64,000 nucleotides of DNA from Streptomyces sp. NBC_00443 (GCF_036014175.1 NZ_CP107917.1:9300001-9364000); one strand, 5' to 3'. Counted from the stretch's first letter, positions 18,675 through 27,662 are shown. Program-made: numbers and translations. Notes: generated by a model from the sequence alone, not told the origin.

Positions 18675-20015
18675 TCACTTCCTTTCGTACGCGGCCATGG
18701 CGGCCAGGACGGCGGGGGAGAACAGCTCGGGTCCGATGGCGTCGGAGTGGGCGAGTCCTTCCGGGGTGAGCCGCAGGTGCGCGGAGGCCGCCTCGGCAAG
18801 CCAGCCCCGGTCGGCCAGGCGATGGAGTTCGGTGCCGAAGTCGTCGAGGGGTGTGGCAGCGAAGCGGGCCTGGTAGTCGGCGACGGGCAGGCCCTCGGCC
18901 TGGAGGAGGGACTGCAAAAGGTGGCGGCGGCGTGCCTCGTGCGGGTCCATGCGGTAGCCGACCTCGGCGCGGGCGAAGTCGGTGGTGGTGACGTAGTCGT
19001 CGATGATCCCACGGATCTCGTGCATGCCGACCGCGTAGTCGAAGGAATAGTGCAGGTCGGCCGTGTACGAGCGGGCGCCGCAGCCCAGGCCGATCATGCC
19101 GTCGCTCTGACAGGCGTAGTCGTCGGCGCCCTGCTGCGGAGCGTCGGTCCGGCGGAACATCCGCATCGACTGCTGGGTGTAGCCGCGGGCGAGGAGGTGG
19201 TCGCGGCCCGCGCGGTACAGGCGCAGGCGCTGGGCGTCCCAGTCCGGATCGGGGCCCTGGGCGGCGGCGCGGTGGCGGTCGAGTCCGGTCAGGGGCCTGA
19301 CGTAGAGCGGGTAGAGGTACAGCTCCTCCGGCTGCCAGGCCAGGGCGGCGTCCAGGGAGCGCAGCCAGGTCTGCTCGGTCTGGCCGTCGATGCCGTAGAT
19401 GAGGTCGATGTTCAGGACCGGGATGGCCGTGTCGCGGATCCGGGCGAGCGCCGCCTCGACATCGGCGCGGTGCTGCGGCCGTACGGCGGCCCTGGCCTCG
19501 GAGTCGATGAAGCTCTGGATGCCGAGACTGAGCCGGGTGGTGCCGCGCTCGGCCAGGACCGAGAGACGGTCCGCGGTGGCCGTGGCGGGGGAGGCCTCGA
19601 CGGACAGCGGGATCGCACGAAGGTCGGCGCCCATGCCCTGTTCGGCGATGTCGCAAAGGCGTTCCAGCTCGGCCGCGGTGAGGAAGGTGGGGGTGCCTCC
19701 GCCGAAGGCGGCGGTGGCGAACCGCACCGGCTCGCTGTCGCAGAGTGCCTCGCGTACCGCGTCCGCCTGCTGCTGAAGGGCGTCGAGGTAGGCGCCGGTC
19801 AGGCCGTCGGGGGCGCCGATCCGGGTGAAGAGGTTGCAGAAGCCGCAGCGGACCTCGCAGAAGGGTATGTGCAGGTAGAGGGCCAGGGCGCTCTTGTCCT
19901 GCGCAGCCCACAGGGACCGCAGCGTGGGCCGGTCGGGGAGCCGTCGGTAGGCCGTCTTGTGCGGGTAGGCGTAGACGTAGTGCTGGTACGGGCTGGTGAG
20001 CTGGGCGGTGGTCAT
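18675..20015 (-). CDS. STM4012-family radical SAM protein (HemN-like)
   Basis: Protein of 446 aa. The radical-SAM motif CEVRCGFC is near residue 53, followed by FGGGTPTFL and SVEASPATAT as in coproporphyrinogen III oxidase (HemN)-like enzymes, and a C-terminal HemN-like helical domain (LRLTPEGLAHSDAI). It is not expected to be the real HemN because it sits in the STM4011-4015 cassette. The start ATG 20015 overlaps the preceding stop by ATGA; an in-frame extension to 20066 would overlap further and has no ribosome site. Substrate unknown. Confidence 0.9.
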   Translation of the reverse strand: MTTAQLTSPYQHYVYAYPHKTAYRRLPDRPTLRSLWAAQDKSALALYLHIPFCEVRCGFCNLFTRIGAPDGLTGAYLDALQQQADAVREALCDSEPVRFATAAFGGGTPTFLTAAELERLCDIAEQGMGADLRAIPLSVEASPATATADRLSVLAERGTTRLSLGIQSFIDSEARAAVRPQHRADVEAALARIRDTAIPVLNIDLIYGIDGQTEQTWLRSLDAALAWQPEELYLYPLYVRPLTGLDRHRAAAQGPDPDWDAQRLRLYRAGRDHLLARGYTQQSMRMFRRTDAPQQGADDYACQSDGMIGLGCGARSYTADLHYSFDYAVGMHEIRGIIDDYVTTTDFARAEVGYRMDPHEARRRHLLQSLLQAEGLPVADYQARFAATPLDDFGTELHRLADRGWLAEAASAHLRLTPEGLAHSDAIGPELFSPAVLAAMAAYERK

Positions 20016-20902
20016 CGCGGGGCCTTGGCGGGGTCGAGGAAGAAGTGGGAGTACGGCACCGTCCACACGGACTCGTGACCGAGGCGGTGGCCGGTGTAGC
20101 CGTCGTCGCCGTAGGCGGTGCCGTGGTCGGAGCAGACGATCGCGAAGCAGCGGCGCCGGGAACTCGCGGCGGCGAAGAGCCCTCCGATGTGCCTGTCGAC
20201 GTACTCCAGCGCGGCGGCGTGCGTCTCGCGGGTGTCGCCGGCCTCTCGGGTCGCGCCGGGCAGGTGGAACCAGTTGGGCTGGTGCAGGGCGGAGACGTTG
20301 ACGAAGAGGAACAGCCGCTGCTCTGCGGGGAGTTCGGCAACGATCTGCTCGGCGCGGGCGACCTGGTTCTCGAAGGAGTGCGGCGACGTCACGCCGAACT
20401 CCCTCTCCCAGTGCGCCTCCTGGAAGAGCCCGGGCAGTACGGTGCCGAGCGGGCCCTGCTTGTTGAAGAAGCCGACGCCTCCGATGCAGACGGTCCGGTA
20501 GCCCTGCTGGGCGAGCCCGGAGACGAACTCCGGGGTGTCGTAGACGAAGGTGCCGTCCGCAGTGGTCTCGCTGCCCGCGAAGCTCGCCGCGAACAGCCGC
20601 GGGTGCGGCCCCGGTTCGGCCGGTGTGGGCAGGAAACCCGCGAAGATCGCCTGGTGCGAGGCGTAGGTGAAACTGCCCGGCGCGTGACGCTTCTCCCAGC
20701 GGCCGCCGGGCAGGTGCCTGGCGAGGTTCGGGATACGACCCTCGGCCGCCAGTTCGACGGCCACGTCGTGGCGGAGCGTGTCGAGGGTGACCAGCAGGAT
20801 GTCGTGGTGGCCGACGACCTCGTTCATGTCGGGCTCGGGCATGGCGCCTTCCCGCAAGTAGGGCACAGGCGTGGGAAGTTCCTGCACGTCAGGCTCAGGC
20901 AT
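20012..20902 (-). CDS. STM4013/SEN3800-family hydrolase (alkaline phosphatase/sulfatase fold)
   Basis: Protein of up to 296 aa. Metal-site motifs of the alkaline phosphatase/sulfatase superfamily are visible: LLVTLDTLRHD near the N-terminus, APGSFTYASHQAIFAGFLP (nucleophile Thr/Ser region), and CSDHGTAYGDDGYTGHRLGH near the C-terminus (metal-binding Asp/His). ATG 20902 has AGGAA upstream and overlaps the ATP-grasp-like gene by 8 bp. ATG 20842 or 20827 would give the shorter family-like N-terminus (MNEVVGHHDILLVTLD). The two upstream starts share a duplicated MPEPD. Third gene of the STM4011-4015 operon. Confidence 0.88.
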   Translation of the reverse strand: MPEPDVQELPTPVPYLREGAMPEPDMNEVVGHHDILLVTLDTLRHDVAVELAAEGRIPNLARHLPGGRWEKRHAPGSFTYASHQAIFAGFLPTPAEPGPHPRLFAASFAGSETTADGTFVYDTPEFVSGLAQQGYRTVCIGGVGFFNKQGPLGTVLPGLFQEAHWEREFGVTSPHSFENQVARAEQIVAELPAEQRLFLFVNVSALHQPNWFHLPGATREAGDTRETHAAALEYVDRHIGGLFAAASSRRRCFAIVCSDHGTAYGDDGYTGHRLGHESVWTVPYSHFFLDPAKAPR

Positions 20903-22060
20903 GGGATGTTCCTGTTCTGTACTGGTGGATCGGGCCGGGCGGGGCCGGTTCGCGCAGAGCGGCCGTCACCTGCGCGGCATACGTGTCCACGCCCTCCGCG
21001 CCGCTGCCGGGCAGGCCGGTCAGCCTGGGCAGCAGGTCCCCGAAGGCGTTGACCTCGCCGACGAAGGCCCTGCGCCAGCCGATGGCCGGCAGCAGGTCCA
21101 CGCCGACGCACAAGGTGCGCGGGAAGCAGGCCGCGGCCCGCTCGCACACCTCCAGTACGTCGGTCCAGCGGCCGCCTGCCGCGCCGACGGAATGCCGGGC
21201 GGTGGCCAGGTCGCCGCGGCTGCCGCCGAGATGCAGATTGGTCAGGGGCGTACGGCTGGTGCGCACCACGGCGTGGGTCGCCCGGCCGGCCACCACGACC
21301 ACGCGCAGGTCGGCGGCACGGCCCTGCTGGGAAGCCTTGGGCACCCAGCGCTCCAGGTGCAGCCCGTCGGGCGCGAGCGCGTCGACAATGGTGGCGATGT
21401 CCCGCTCGCTGTCGTACCGACGCACCCGGAGGGAGTTGTGCAGTGCCCCGTCCGGGGCGAGTTCGACGGATGTGGTGGCCCTGATCCGGCCACGACCCGC
21501 CTCGACGGCGAGGACTCCTGACGCCGACGACCCGTGCGCCGGCTTGACGAACAGCCGGGGCATCCGGTGCTCGCGCATCAGCGCCCGTACGTCGTCCCAG
21601 CCACGTACCGGCGCCCCGCCCGGACCTGAGGTGGGCGAGGCGGGTACGGGCACACCTGCCGCGTCGAGCACGCCGTGGCAGGCGCGCTTGTCGAACAGCA
21701 AGGCGAGATCGTCGGGGTCGTCGAGGCGGATGCCGCCGCGCAGGGTGCCCAGCGCGGCGGTGAATCGGGCGTACCAGCGGGCCGATCCCTCGACCCGGGT
21801 GGGATCCGTGGTGCCCCGCAGCAGTCGGTCGACCTCGAGATTCTCGCCGGGGAGTCGACCCGCACGAACTCGTCCGAGGCGAAGTCGGCTCCGCCGTCAC
21901 GCAGGACGTCCCTCCAGGCGACGACCCGCGGGCCGGGCAGACCGGCCGCGCGCACCGCGTCGGCGAAGAGGGACACCCGCCGGTTCTCGGGATTGCCGAC
22001 CACGGCGAACCGCGACCCGGCGGGACGGGAAACCGGTGGGGCCAGGGAGGGTGCGCTCAC
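20895..22060 (-). CDS. STM4014-family ATP-grasp-like protein, broken by a -1 frameshift at about 21847
   Basis: The N-terminal part from GTG 22060 reads SRFAVVGNPENRRVSLFADA then EFVRVDSP. The main part (to 20895) reads DDPDDLALLFDKRACHGVLD, PRLFVKPAHGSSASGV and GVDLLPAIGWRRAFVGEVNA, the lysine and metal regions of an ATP-grasp ligase fold. The frames join when one C is added to the CC at 21847-21848 (plus strand), giving a protein near 388 aa, normal for STM4014. The start GTG overlaps the STM4015 stop (GTGA). As written the gene is broken, but its neighbours are intact and the same type of one-base loss occurs elsewhere in the window, so a sequence error is likely. Confidence 0.83.
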
Positions 22061-23016
22061 TCGCCCACCGCGACGTAACGCCAGACCGTGCCGTCGTCCT
22101 CCGTGTCCTCCTCCGCGTCGTCGCGGTCGAGGTCGACCTGAACGCCCGCGGTCTCGAACGTCTCGCGCACCCGATCCTCGACGGCCTGGCTGAGGTAGTG
22201 GTGGTGCAGGTCGAGCTTCCTCAAGTGAGTCAGAGGCTGACCGCTCAGCAGCGCACCGGCGCCCTCGTCAGTGAGCACCCCCATGGACAGATCAAGCACT
22301 TCCAGGCGCTCCACCACGGGAGCAGAAGCGACAGCCGCGGCCACTGCGTCCTGCATCTCGCTGTTACGCAGCGCAAGATGACGCAGGCGCGGCAGCCGCA
22401 CGCCCGACAGGATCGGCTCCAGGTCGGCAGCCTCACTGTCGCCGCCGTAGTCGGGCGTGCCGAGCCACAGGTCGAGGAACTCCAGGGCGGGCAGGTCACT
22501 CGCGCCGATGCCGCGCACCACCTCGGCGGGCAGGCCGCCGGTCTCCACGACGAGCGTGCGCAGCGCGCTGTGGCTCAGTGCCGTGAACTCCAGCCCCGAC
22601 CCGCCGCGCACACCGAACTCCTCCAACGCCTCGAACCCGGCGAGAAGCGGGGACACGTCGGTCTGGTTGATCCAGGAGATCTCAGCCTCCTCCATCACCA
22701 TGTCCCCCAGGAACAGCGCACGCAACGCGGGGAAGCGGTCCCGGGCGGCCAACAGCGCCTCGATGACGGGGGAGGGGTCGGAGTCGTACGCCTCCTGCCA
22801 GGCCCCCACTATCAGCGCCCGCACCCGAGTGGTGTCGACGGCGGCGCAGAACCGGGAGAACGCCTTCTGCCACTCCTCGTCGGCGTCGTACACGTCGCTG
22901 GTGATCCGCCAGGCGACGGAGTCCGGCTCGGGCAGGTCGTCCGTCGTCGCGTCCGGGCCAGGAAAGTTGTGCGCGGGCAGCCCGTGGAACAGGTCGAGGT
23001 GATCACCGATGGTCAT
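22057..23016 (-). CDS. STM4015-family leucine-rich-repeat protein
   Basis: Protein of 319 aa and first gene of the operon. Residues 110-290 contain successive LRR-like strands (FPALRALFLGDM, LPALEFLDLW, LPRLRHLALRNSEM, VERLEVLDLSMG, LTHLRKLDLHHHYLS). The C-terminus is acidic (DLDRDDAEEDTEDDGTVWRY). No signal peptide, so cytoplasmic and probably a protein-interaction module for the cassette. ATG 23016 has GGGAG seven bases upstream; the longer frame to 23085 lacks one. The divergent small-protein/DUF6745 pair starts 170 bp away, so the region 23017-23185 should hold both promoters. Confidence 0.88.
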   Translation of the reverse strand: MTIGDHLDLFHGLPAHNFPGPDATTDDLPEPDSVAWRITSDVYDADEEWQKAFSRFCAAVDTTRVRALIVGAWQEAYDSDPSPVIEALLAARDRFPALRALFLGDMVMEEAEISWINQTDVSPLLAGFEALEEFGVRGGSGLEFTALSHSALRTLVVETGGLPAEVVRGIGASDLPALEFLDLWLGTPDYGGDSEAADLEPILSGVRLPRLRHLALRNSEMQDAVAAAVASAPVVERLEVLDLSMGVLTDEGAGALLSGQPLTHLRKLDLHHHYLSQAVEDRVRETFETAGVQVDLDRDDAEEDTEDDGTVWRYVAVGE

Positions 23017-23185
23017 GCGGCCGCTCCCGAGGAGGAAGAGTGTGCGGTCTGTGATGTCGGCAGTTCTACCAACAGCCACTGACAACAGCGTGCGGCGGGG
23101 CGGGGTTCGGGGCGTTGTCAGTGGTGGCGCCTACGGTCGTGGTCATGAGGCCGGTGCGCGGGCACCCGGCGGTGAGGGGACAGCC

Positions 23186-23512
23186 ATGTACCGACAGGGA
23201 GACGTGCTGATCGTGCCGGTGACGGAGGAGGCGGTACCGGCGCATGTGGCACACGCGCCCAGGGAGCAGCGCGACGGGCGGGGCCGGCTCGTGCTGGCGC
23301 TGGGCGAGGTCACCGGCCACGCTCACGCGATCGTCGGTCCGGGCGAACTGATACGTGAGCCCGGGCCGTTCGGCCCTCTGCTGCTGCGTCTGCCCCAGGG
23401 CGGCCGAGTCGTCCACGAGGAGCACGCGGCGATCGCGCTGCCCAAGGGCTGGTACCGGGTGATCCGGCAACGGGAGTACGTGCCCGGATCCGTGCGGATC
23501 GTGGCGGACTGA
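23186..23512 (+). CDS. Small conserved protein of unknown function, partner of DUF6745
   Basis: Protein of 108 aa beginning MYRQGDVLIVPVTEEAVPAH and including LALGEVTGHAHAIVGPGE, VHEEHAAIALPKGWYRVIRQ and REYVPGSVRIVAD. It is a compact, cysteine-free, probably cytoplasmic protein with several invariant-looking histidines (GHAHAI, HEEHAAI) that could bind metal. From memory, proteins with these motifs are commonly encoded next to DUF6745 proteins. ATG 23186 has GAGGGG upstream. It is followed after 78 bp by the DUF6745 gene. Confidence 0.75.
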   Translation: MYRQGDVLIVPVTEEAVPAHVAHAPREQRDGRGRLVLALGEVTGHAHAIVGPGELIREPGPFGPLLLRLPQGGRVVHEEHAAIALPKGWYRVIRQREYVPGSVRIVAD

Positions 23513-23590
23513 ACGGCGAAGGCCGGGAGGGACAAGCGACAAAGGCGGAGGGGCAAAAGGGTGGAGAGAACCAGGGTGGAGGGGCAGCAA

Positions 23591-24666
23591 ATGACCACGA
23601 CGAACTTCGAGTCCGAGACCGGCATCGAGGGGACTCAGGGGGTGGAGAACCTCGCCTCCGGCGAGCTGGGGCCATGGCGTGCGTGGGCCTCGGCGACCGG
23701 CCCAGCCGATCGCGGGGCCGCCGAGGACGGGGTCCGCCGGGCCTACCGGCTGGCGGGACTCGCCGAACCGGAGCGTGTGGTGTGGGTGGGTTCGCCGCGA
23801 GCTGCGGTCACCCTGATCCGGGACGATCTCTCGGATCGCGGCCCGAGCGTACGGGACGCGGTGCGCAGTGCCCCTGGGCACAGCAAAGGCGGTCCCTGCA
23901 CGTTGAGTTGGGTGCCGAGGGCTGGTCCGCGCACTGGGCGGCGACGGGCGGACGGCTGTGGGACTCGACCCAGGCCCTCGTGGACCGGATCCGCACCGGC
24001 GTCATCGAGGAACTCGCCGGCCGGGACACCGGCAAGGAAGCCGCCGAGATCCGGCTGCTCCTCCTGGACGCCGTCCTCGGACAGCACGACGCGCCGTGGC
24101 TCGCCGCGTTCCCCGCCGACAACGGCCCGCTCGACGCACTGACGGCCGTCTGCCGCAACGCCGGCTGGTGGTGGCCCTACGCACGAGTGGTGGTCCTCGC
24201 CGAGCGGCCCGTGGCCCTGCACCGCGACGAGGCCGGCCGACTCGACCACGGCGACGGCCCGGCCCTCGCCTACCCGGACGGCTTCGCCCTGCACGCCTGG
24301 CGCGGCATGCCCGTCCCCGCCGCCTTCCTCGCCGAACTGCCCACCCTCACACCGGAGCGCATCCGCGCCGAGGAGAACGCCGAACTCCGGCGCGTGATGC
24401 TGGAGTACTACGGCTACGACCGCTACCTGACCGACTCGGGCGCCCGCCCCCTCCACCAGGACGAGACAGGCACCCTGTGGCGCATCGACCTGGTGGACGA
24501 CGAACCGGTGGTCATGGTGGAGGTCCTCAACTCCACCCCTGAGCCGGACGGGACACGGCGCACCTACTGGCTACGGGTACCGCCCTCGACGCGGACAGCG
24601 CGAGCGGGCGTTGCGTGGACCTTCGGGCTCGCGGAGGAGGCGTACGCGCCGGCGGCGGAAACGTGA
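23591..24666 (+). CDS. DUF6745-domain protein, broken by a -1 frameshift at about 23871
   Basis: The C-terminal half carries DUF6745 hallmarks: GDGPALAYPDGFALHAWRGM, ELRRVMLEYYGYDRYL and VEVLNSTPEPDGTRRTYWLR, followed by WTFGLAEEAY. The N-terminal part (ATG 23591, with GGAGGGG seven bases upstream) is in another frame and ends near VRDAVRSAP. Adding one C to CCCC at 23871-23874 joins it to WAQQRRSLHVELGAEGWSAH. The restored product is about 358 aa. No membrane segment. The family's biochemical role is unknown; pairing with the small protein upstream suggests joint function. Confidence 0.78.
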
Positions 24667-24694
24667 AGGGGAAGGGCGAACGGGGCGTGTTCTG

Positions 24695-24712
24695 CCGGAA
24701 CGCCCGTTCCGG
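24695..24712 (+). terminator. Hairpin after the DUF6745 gene
   Basis: CCGGAACGCCCGTTCCGG, a perfect 8-2-8 inverted repeat beginning 29 bp after the stop codon, without a T tract. Good position for a rho-independent-like terminator. Confidence 0.45.
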
Positions 24713-24804
24713 GCGGCGTGACGCTGCCGTGTTTGGCGACGCCACGGGGAACGTCGACATACGGACCTGGTCCGCCCATCTGGTGCAGCAGCCCATCTCC
24801 GGGA

Positions 24805-25040
24805 GCGCTGATCCTTCCTTCGTTCCGCCGATGGTCCCCTCCGGGGCTGGGGCTGCCCGTCCGCGAGCACCTCGTAAAGGGCGTCGTCCGGACGCTGGAG
24901 GTTCGGCAGCGCTTCCCCCAGCGTTCGTCCCAGGAACGCACTGGCGGGCACGCCGCTGGCACGGACCCGTGCCGGATTGACGTGCAGATGGGGCAGCTGC
25001 GCCTTGAGACCGACGATGGGGGCCAAGGTCCCCCCAAAAA
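24805..25040 (-). pseudogene. Remnant of a PAS-domain protein
   Basis: A minus-strand frame encodes PHLHVNPARVRASGVPASAF followed by LGRTLGEALPNL and ALYEVLADGQPQP, a PAS-domain pattern as found in Streptomyces SpoIIE-type phosphatases and sensor kinases. The frame loses resemblance on both sides and no catalytic domain follows, so this is a fragment. The rest of 24713-25260 contains nothing I recognise. Confidence 0.4.
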
Positions 25041-25260
25041 AAGCAGCTGACGCGTCGGAAAGCTGTCCGCTTCCGGACAGTGCCACTGCGGCACGGGCGC
25101 CCTCACCGTTCACATCGCCGAGGTAGTGCAACCGGCGGCCCCCAGGATGGACGGTTCTGGGCCGGGACGCAGCTACCGCATGCGACGACGGGTGAGAAAT
25201 GCCTGGCAGAGCACGTGATTGCTTGTGCCGGTTCTCAGTGTGTGCGAGGAGAGGAGAGGC

Positions 25261-26499
25261 ATGACGGAGACCGACTCCGAGGGGGCCGGGGCGCCGGCTT
25301 CAGCGGCGGGGACCGGTGGCCCTTCGGCGAATCGCCATCCGCGTTTCGGCACGGTCGACCTGAGGCGCGTCGGGGCGCATCCCGATTTCTGGTACCCGGT
25401 GGCACTGTCCAGGAGCGTGCGCCGCGGGCGGGTGGTTGCGACGGCGTTCGCCGGTGAGCGCATCGCGCTCTATCGCGGGCAGAGCGGAGCCATCCACGCG
25501 CTGGAGGACCGGTGTGCTCACCGGCAGGTCCCGCTGAGCATGGGTGTCGTGGAGGGCGAGCTGCTGCGCTGCTGCTACCACGCGTGGGCCTATCGCGGTG
25601 ACGGACGTATCTCGCAGATCCCGTACCTGTCCAAAGGCGATGGCCGCCCGCCTCGGGGTGTGCGCGGCTACCCCGCCCGCGAGGCGTACGGGCTGGTGTT
25701 CGTCTATCCGGGCGCACCGCAGAAGGCGGATGACACGGCACTGCCAGAGCTGCCGATGTTCGGCTCACCGCATTACAAGACCATGACCTTCTCGAGGACG
25801 GTGCGCTGCCACTACTCGTTCATGCACGAGAACCTGCTCGACATGAACCACCAGTTCCTGCACCGGGGCGTCGTCGGCAGGCTCCACCCCGAGCTGCTCG
25901 GATTTGACACCGGGGCGCAGTCGGTGGAGGCCCGGTATCTGTTTACCCATACCGGGGGGAAGAGGAACCGCGGTGCCGGCCTGCTTGCTGCCGAGGGCAT
26001 CCGTGGCAGCACTTCCCGCGACGTCATGACCATCCGCACCCGTTACCCGTACCAGACCCTCGACCTCGTGCCTGAGGGCGCAGAACGCCCGGCCTTCTCC
26101 CTCTGGGCCGCGTATGTGCCTGAAGATGCCGAGCAACGCACCTGTCACACCTACGGCCTGCTCATGATCGAAAAGCCCAGGACGCGTGGCGCTCTTCACT
26201 TGGCCTGGCCATTCATCAGGCGCTTCACCGAACGCGTCTTCGCCGAGGACCGCATGGCCGTCGAAGCGGAGCAGCGAGCGTGGGACGAGCAGGGCGAGGA
26301 CCGCAACCACGAAGTCTTCCCTTTGATCCTGGACGTTCGCGAAGTGCTGCGCTCCAACGGGGTCCCGCTGCGATCCCCGGCTGCCCCGCCCGCCACCGAT
26401 CCGGTGTGCGACCGCTCGGCGCTGTCCTGCGCGCAACGCCCGGCCGGGCCGGATGCCGACCATGATGCGCAGGCCTGCGATGACGTTCCGGGCGGGTGA
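25261..26499 (+). CDS. Rieske-type aromatic ring-hydroxylating oxygenase, alpha-subunit-like
   Basis: Protein of 412 aa. The N-terminal Rieske domain binds a [2Fe-2S] cluster through CAH near residue 89 and CCYH about 20 residues later. The C-terminal catalytic domain has the mononuclear-iron signature ENLLDMNHQFLHRG near residue 200. Such enzymes use electrons from a reductase to hydroxylate or demethylate aromatic or sterol-like substrates. No ferredoxin or reductase gene is adjacent. ATG 25261 follows GGAGAGG. The last 40 residues are low-complexity and may be a non-family tail. Convergent to a broken FAD monooxygenase, so this may be a remnant of a larger catabolic locus. Confidence 0.87.
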   Translation: MTETDSEGAGAPASAAGTGGPSANRHPRFGTVDLRRVGAHPDFWYPVALSRSVRRGRVVATAFAGERIALYRGQSGAIHALEDRCAHRQVPLSMGVVEGELLRCCYHAWAYRGDGRISQIPYLSKGDGRPPRGVRGYPAREAYGLVFVYPGAPQKADDTALPELPMFGSPHYKTMTFSRTVRCHYSFMHENLLDMNHQFLHRGVVGRLHPELLGFDTGAQSVEARYLFTHTGGKRNRGAGLLAAEGIRGSTSRDVMTIRTRYPYQTLDLVPEGAERPAFSLWAAYVPEDAEQRTCHTYGLLMIEKPRTRGALHLAWPFIRRFTERVFAEDRMAVEAEQRAWDEQGEDRNHEVFPLILDVREVLRSNGVPLRSPAAPPATDPVCDRSALSCAQRPAGPDADHDAQACDDVPGG

Positions 26500-26542
26500 A
26501 TCGGGGACGCAGCATCCGTTCCGTCGAGTGGGCCCGGTGCCG

Positions 26543-26940
26543 TCAGCCCAGGCTCGGTGGTGTCCAGTCAGCGTGCCGCAGAATGGCGTGGACGGCCGCG
26601 TGGGAGGGGCAGGCCGCAGAGCAGTGTTGCTTACGGTGACGGCCAAAGGGTGACTGAGCTGTGGCCGCGTCCTCAAGGGCCTGGCGAGCGCCCTGGCCGA
26701 GGTTCGGGGTCATGGCGTGCGCCGCATCACCGAGCAGGACGACCCGGCCCGGGGTGAACGCGGGCGGGGGCGTGGCCAGTTCGTGGACGTCGTGGTGCAG
26801 GAAGGTGTCGGGGTGGGTCGCGTCCAGCAGGACGGGGATCGGAGTGTGCCGGCTGCCGAACCGGCGGCGCACCGCGCCAAGGGGGTCTGTGTGTCGCACC
26901 CCGGGCGGCGTCTCACTTCGGAGTATCCAGGCCACACTCG
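26543..26940 (-). pseudogene. C-terminal fragment of an FAD-dependent monooxygenase
   Basis: The frame encodes PPGVRHTDPLGAVRRRFG and then PGRVVLLGDAAHAMTPNLGQ, followed by GARQALEDAA. The GDAAHAMTPNLGQG signature is the second FAD-binding motif of group A flavin monooxygenases. The N-terminal GxGxxG dinucleotide fold is absent, and after LEDAA the sequence no longer resembles the family. Only about 100 of 380-400 residues remain. It lies directly downstream of the TetR gene, the usual place for a TetR-controlled monooxygenase. Confidence 0.75.
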
Positions 26941-26995
26941 GCCTGCAGCCCCGAGGCCGATGACCCGACCGATCACGGTCACACGACGCTGACCG

Positions 26996-27574
26996 TCACG
27001 GCCGCGCCGCGCCCGCCCGCAACCCGTCCATGACCAGGTCGAGAAGCCGTGCCGCGCGCGGTCGCCAGTCCTCGGTCGGGGTCATCTGCCACAGGCCGGC
27101 GATGGCGAGGATGAAGTCGTCGGCCGTGACCCCGGGGCGGATGGTGCCCGCCTCCTCGGCTGTGCGAAGCAGGAGCTCGGCTGCCTCGGCGACGGGTGTG
27201 GGGGAGGGCTTCGCCGGGCTTCCCGGCGCACCGGTCGCGAGGCGGATCGCGTCGGCCAGGCCCGCCTTGGTCATGGCGAACTCGGCCAGTCGGTCCATCC
27301 AGGTGCGCAGGGCCTGCAGCGGCGGCAGCTCCTGGAGCAGCTGCGTCGCGCTGTCGGCGACCTGCTGCATCTCGTGGCGGTAGATCTCCAGGACGAGGGT
27401 CTCGCGGTTGGGGAAGTTGCGGTAGAACGTGCCCTGGCCGACCCCCGCCTTCTTGGCGATGGCGCTGAGGGGTGCGTCCGGACACCGCGTCAGTTCGGTC
27501 AGGGCGACGCCCAGGATGCGTTCACGGTTGCGTTGCGCGTCCGAGCGCAGAGGGGTGTCTCTTTTGTGCTGCAC
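26996..27574 (-). CDS. TetR-family transcriptional repressor
   Basis: About 192 aa. N-terminal helix-turn-helix: APLSAIAKKAGVGQGTFYRN followed by FPNRETLVLEIYRHE. The C-terminal domain resembles the SbtR-type ligand domain of actinobacterial regulators (RLATGAPGSPAKP, DFILAIAGLWQMTP). I chose GTG 27574 (VQHKRDTPLRSDAQRNRERI) because GGAG is five bases upstream; ATG 27592 is an alternative. Two matching palindromes upstream (27618-27662) are its likely operators. It probably represses itself and either the former monooxygenase gene downstream or the divergent aldehyde-oxidoreductase operon. Confidence 0.88.
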   Translation of the reverse strand: MQHKRDTPLRSDAQRNRERILGVALTELTRCPDAPLSAIAKKAGVGQGTFYRNFPNRETLVLEIYRHEMQQVADSATQLLQELPPLQALRTWMDRLAEFAMTKAGLADAIRLATGAPGSPAKPSPTPVAEAAELLLRTAEEAGTIRPGVTADDFILAIAGLWQMTPTEDWRPRAARLLDLVMDGLRAGAARP

Positions 27575-27617
27575 CGTCACTCCTAGAGGCATGTGGCAGG
27601 AGCGCACCCTTGCCAAG

Positions 27618-27662
27618 CGGACAACTGTCCGTTACGTTTCCTGAGTAGCGGACAGGTGTCCG
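27618..27662. promoter_or_regulatory. Twin TetR-type operators CGGACA-N2-TGTCCG
   Basis: CGGACAACTGTCCG (27618-27631) and CGGACAGGTGTCCG (27649-27662) are two copies of the same 6-2-6 palindrome, 31 bp apart (about three helical turns), 44-88 bp upstream of the TetR start. A further half-site CCGGACA lies near 27683. The size and symmetry fit cooperative TetR dimers. Confidence 0.75.

Noticed and set aside
20824..21900. Minus-strand frame of 358 codons over the STM4014 gene
   Set aside because: Arg/Pro/Gly-rich shadow in the wrong frame; the ATP-grasp-like motifs are in the two other minus frames joined at about 21847.
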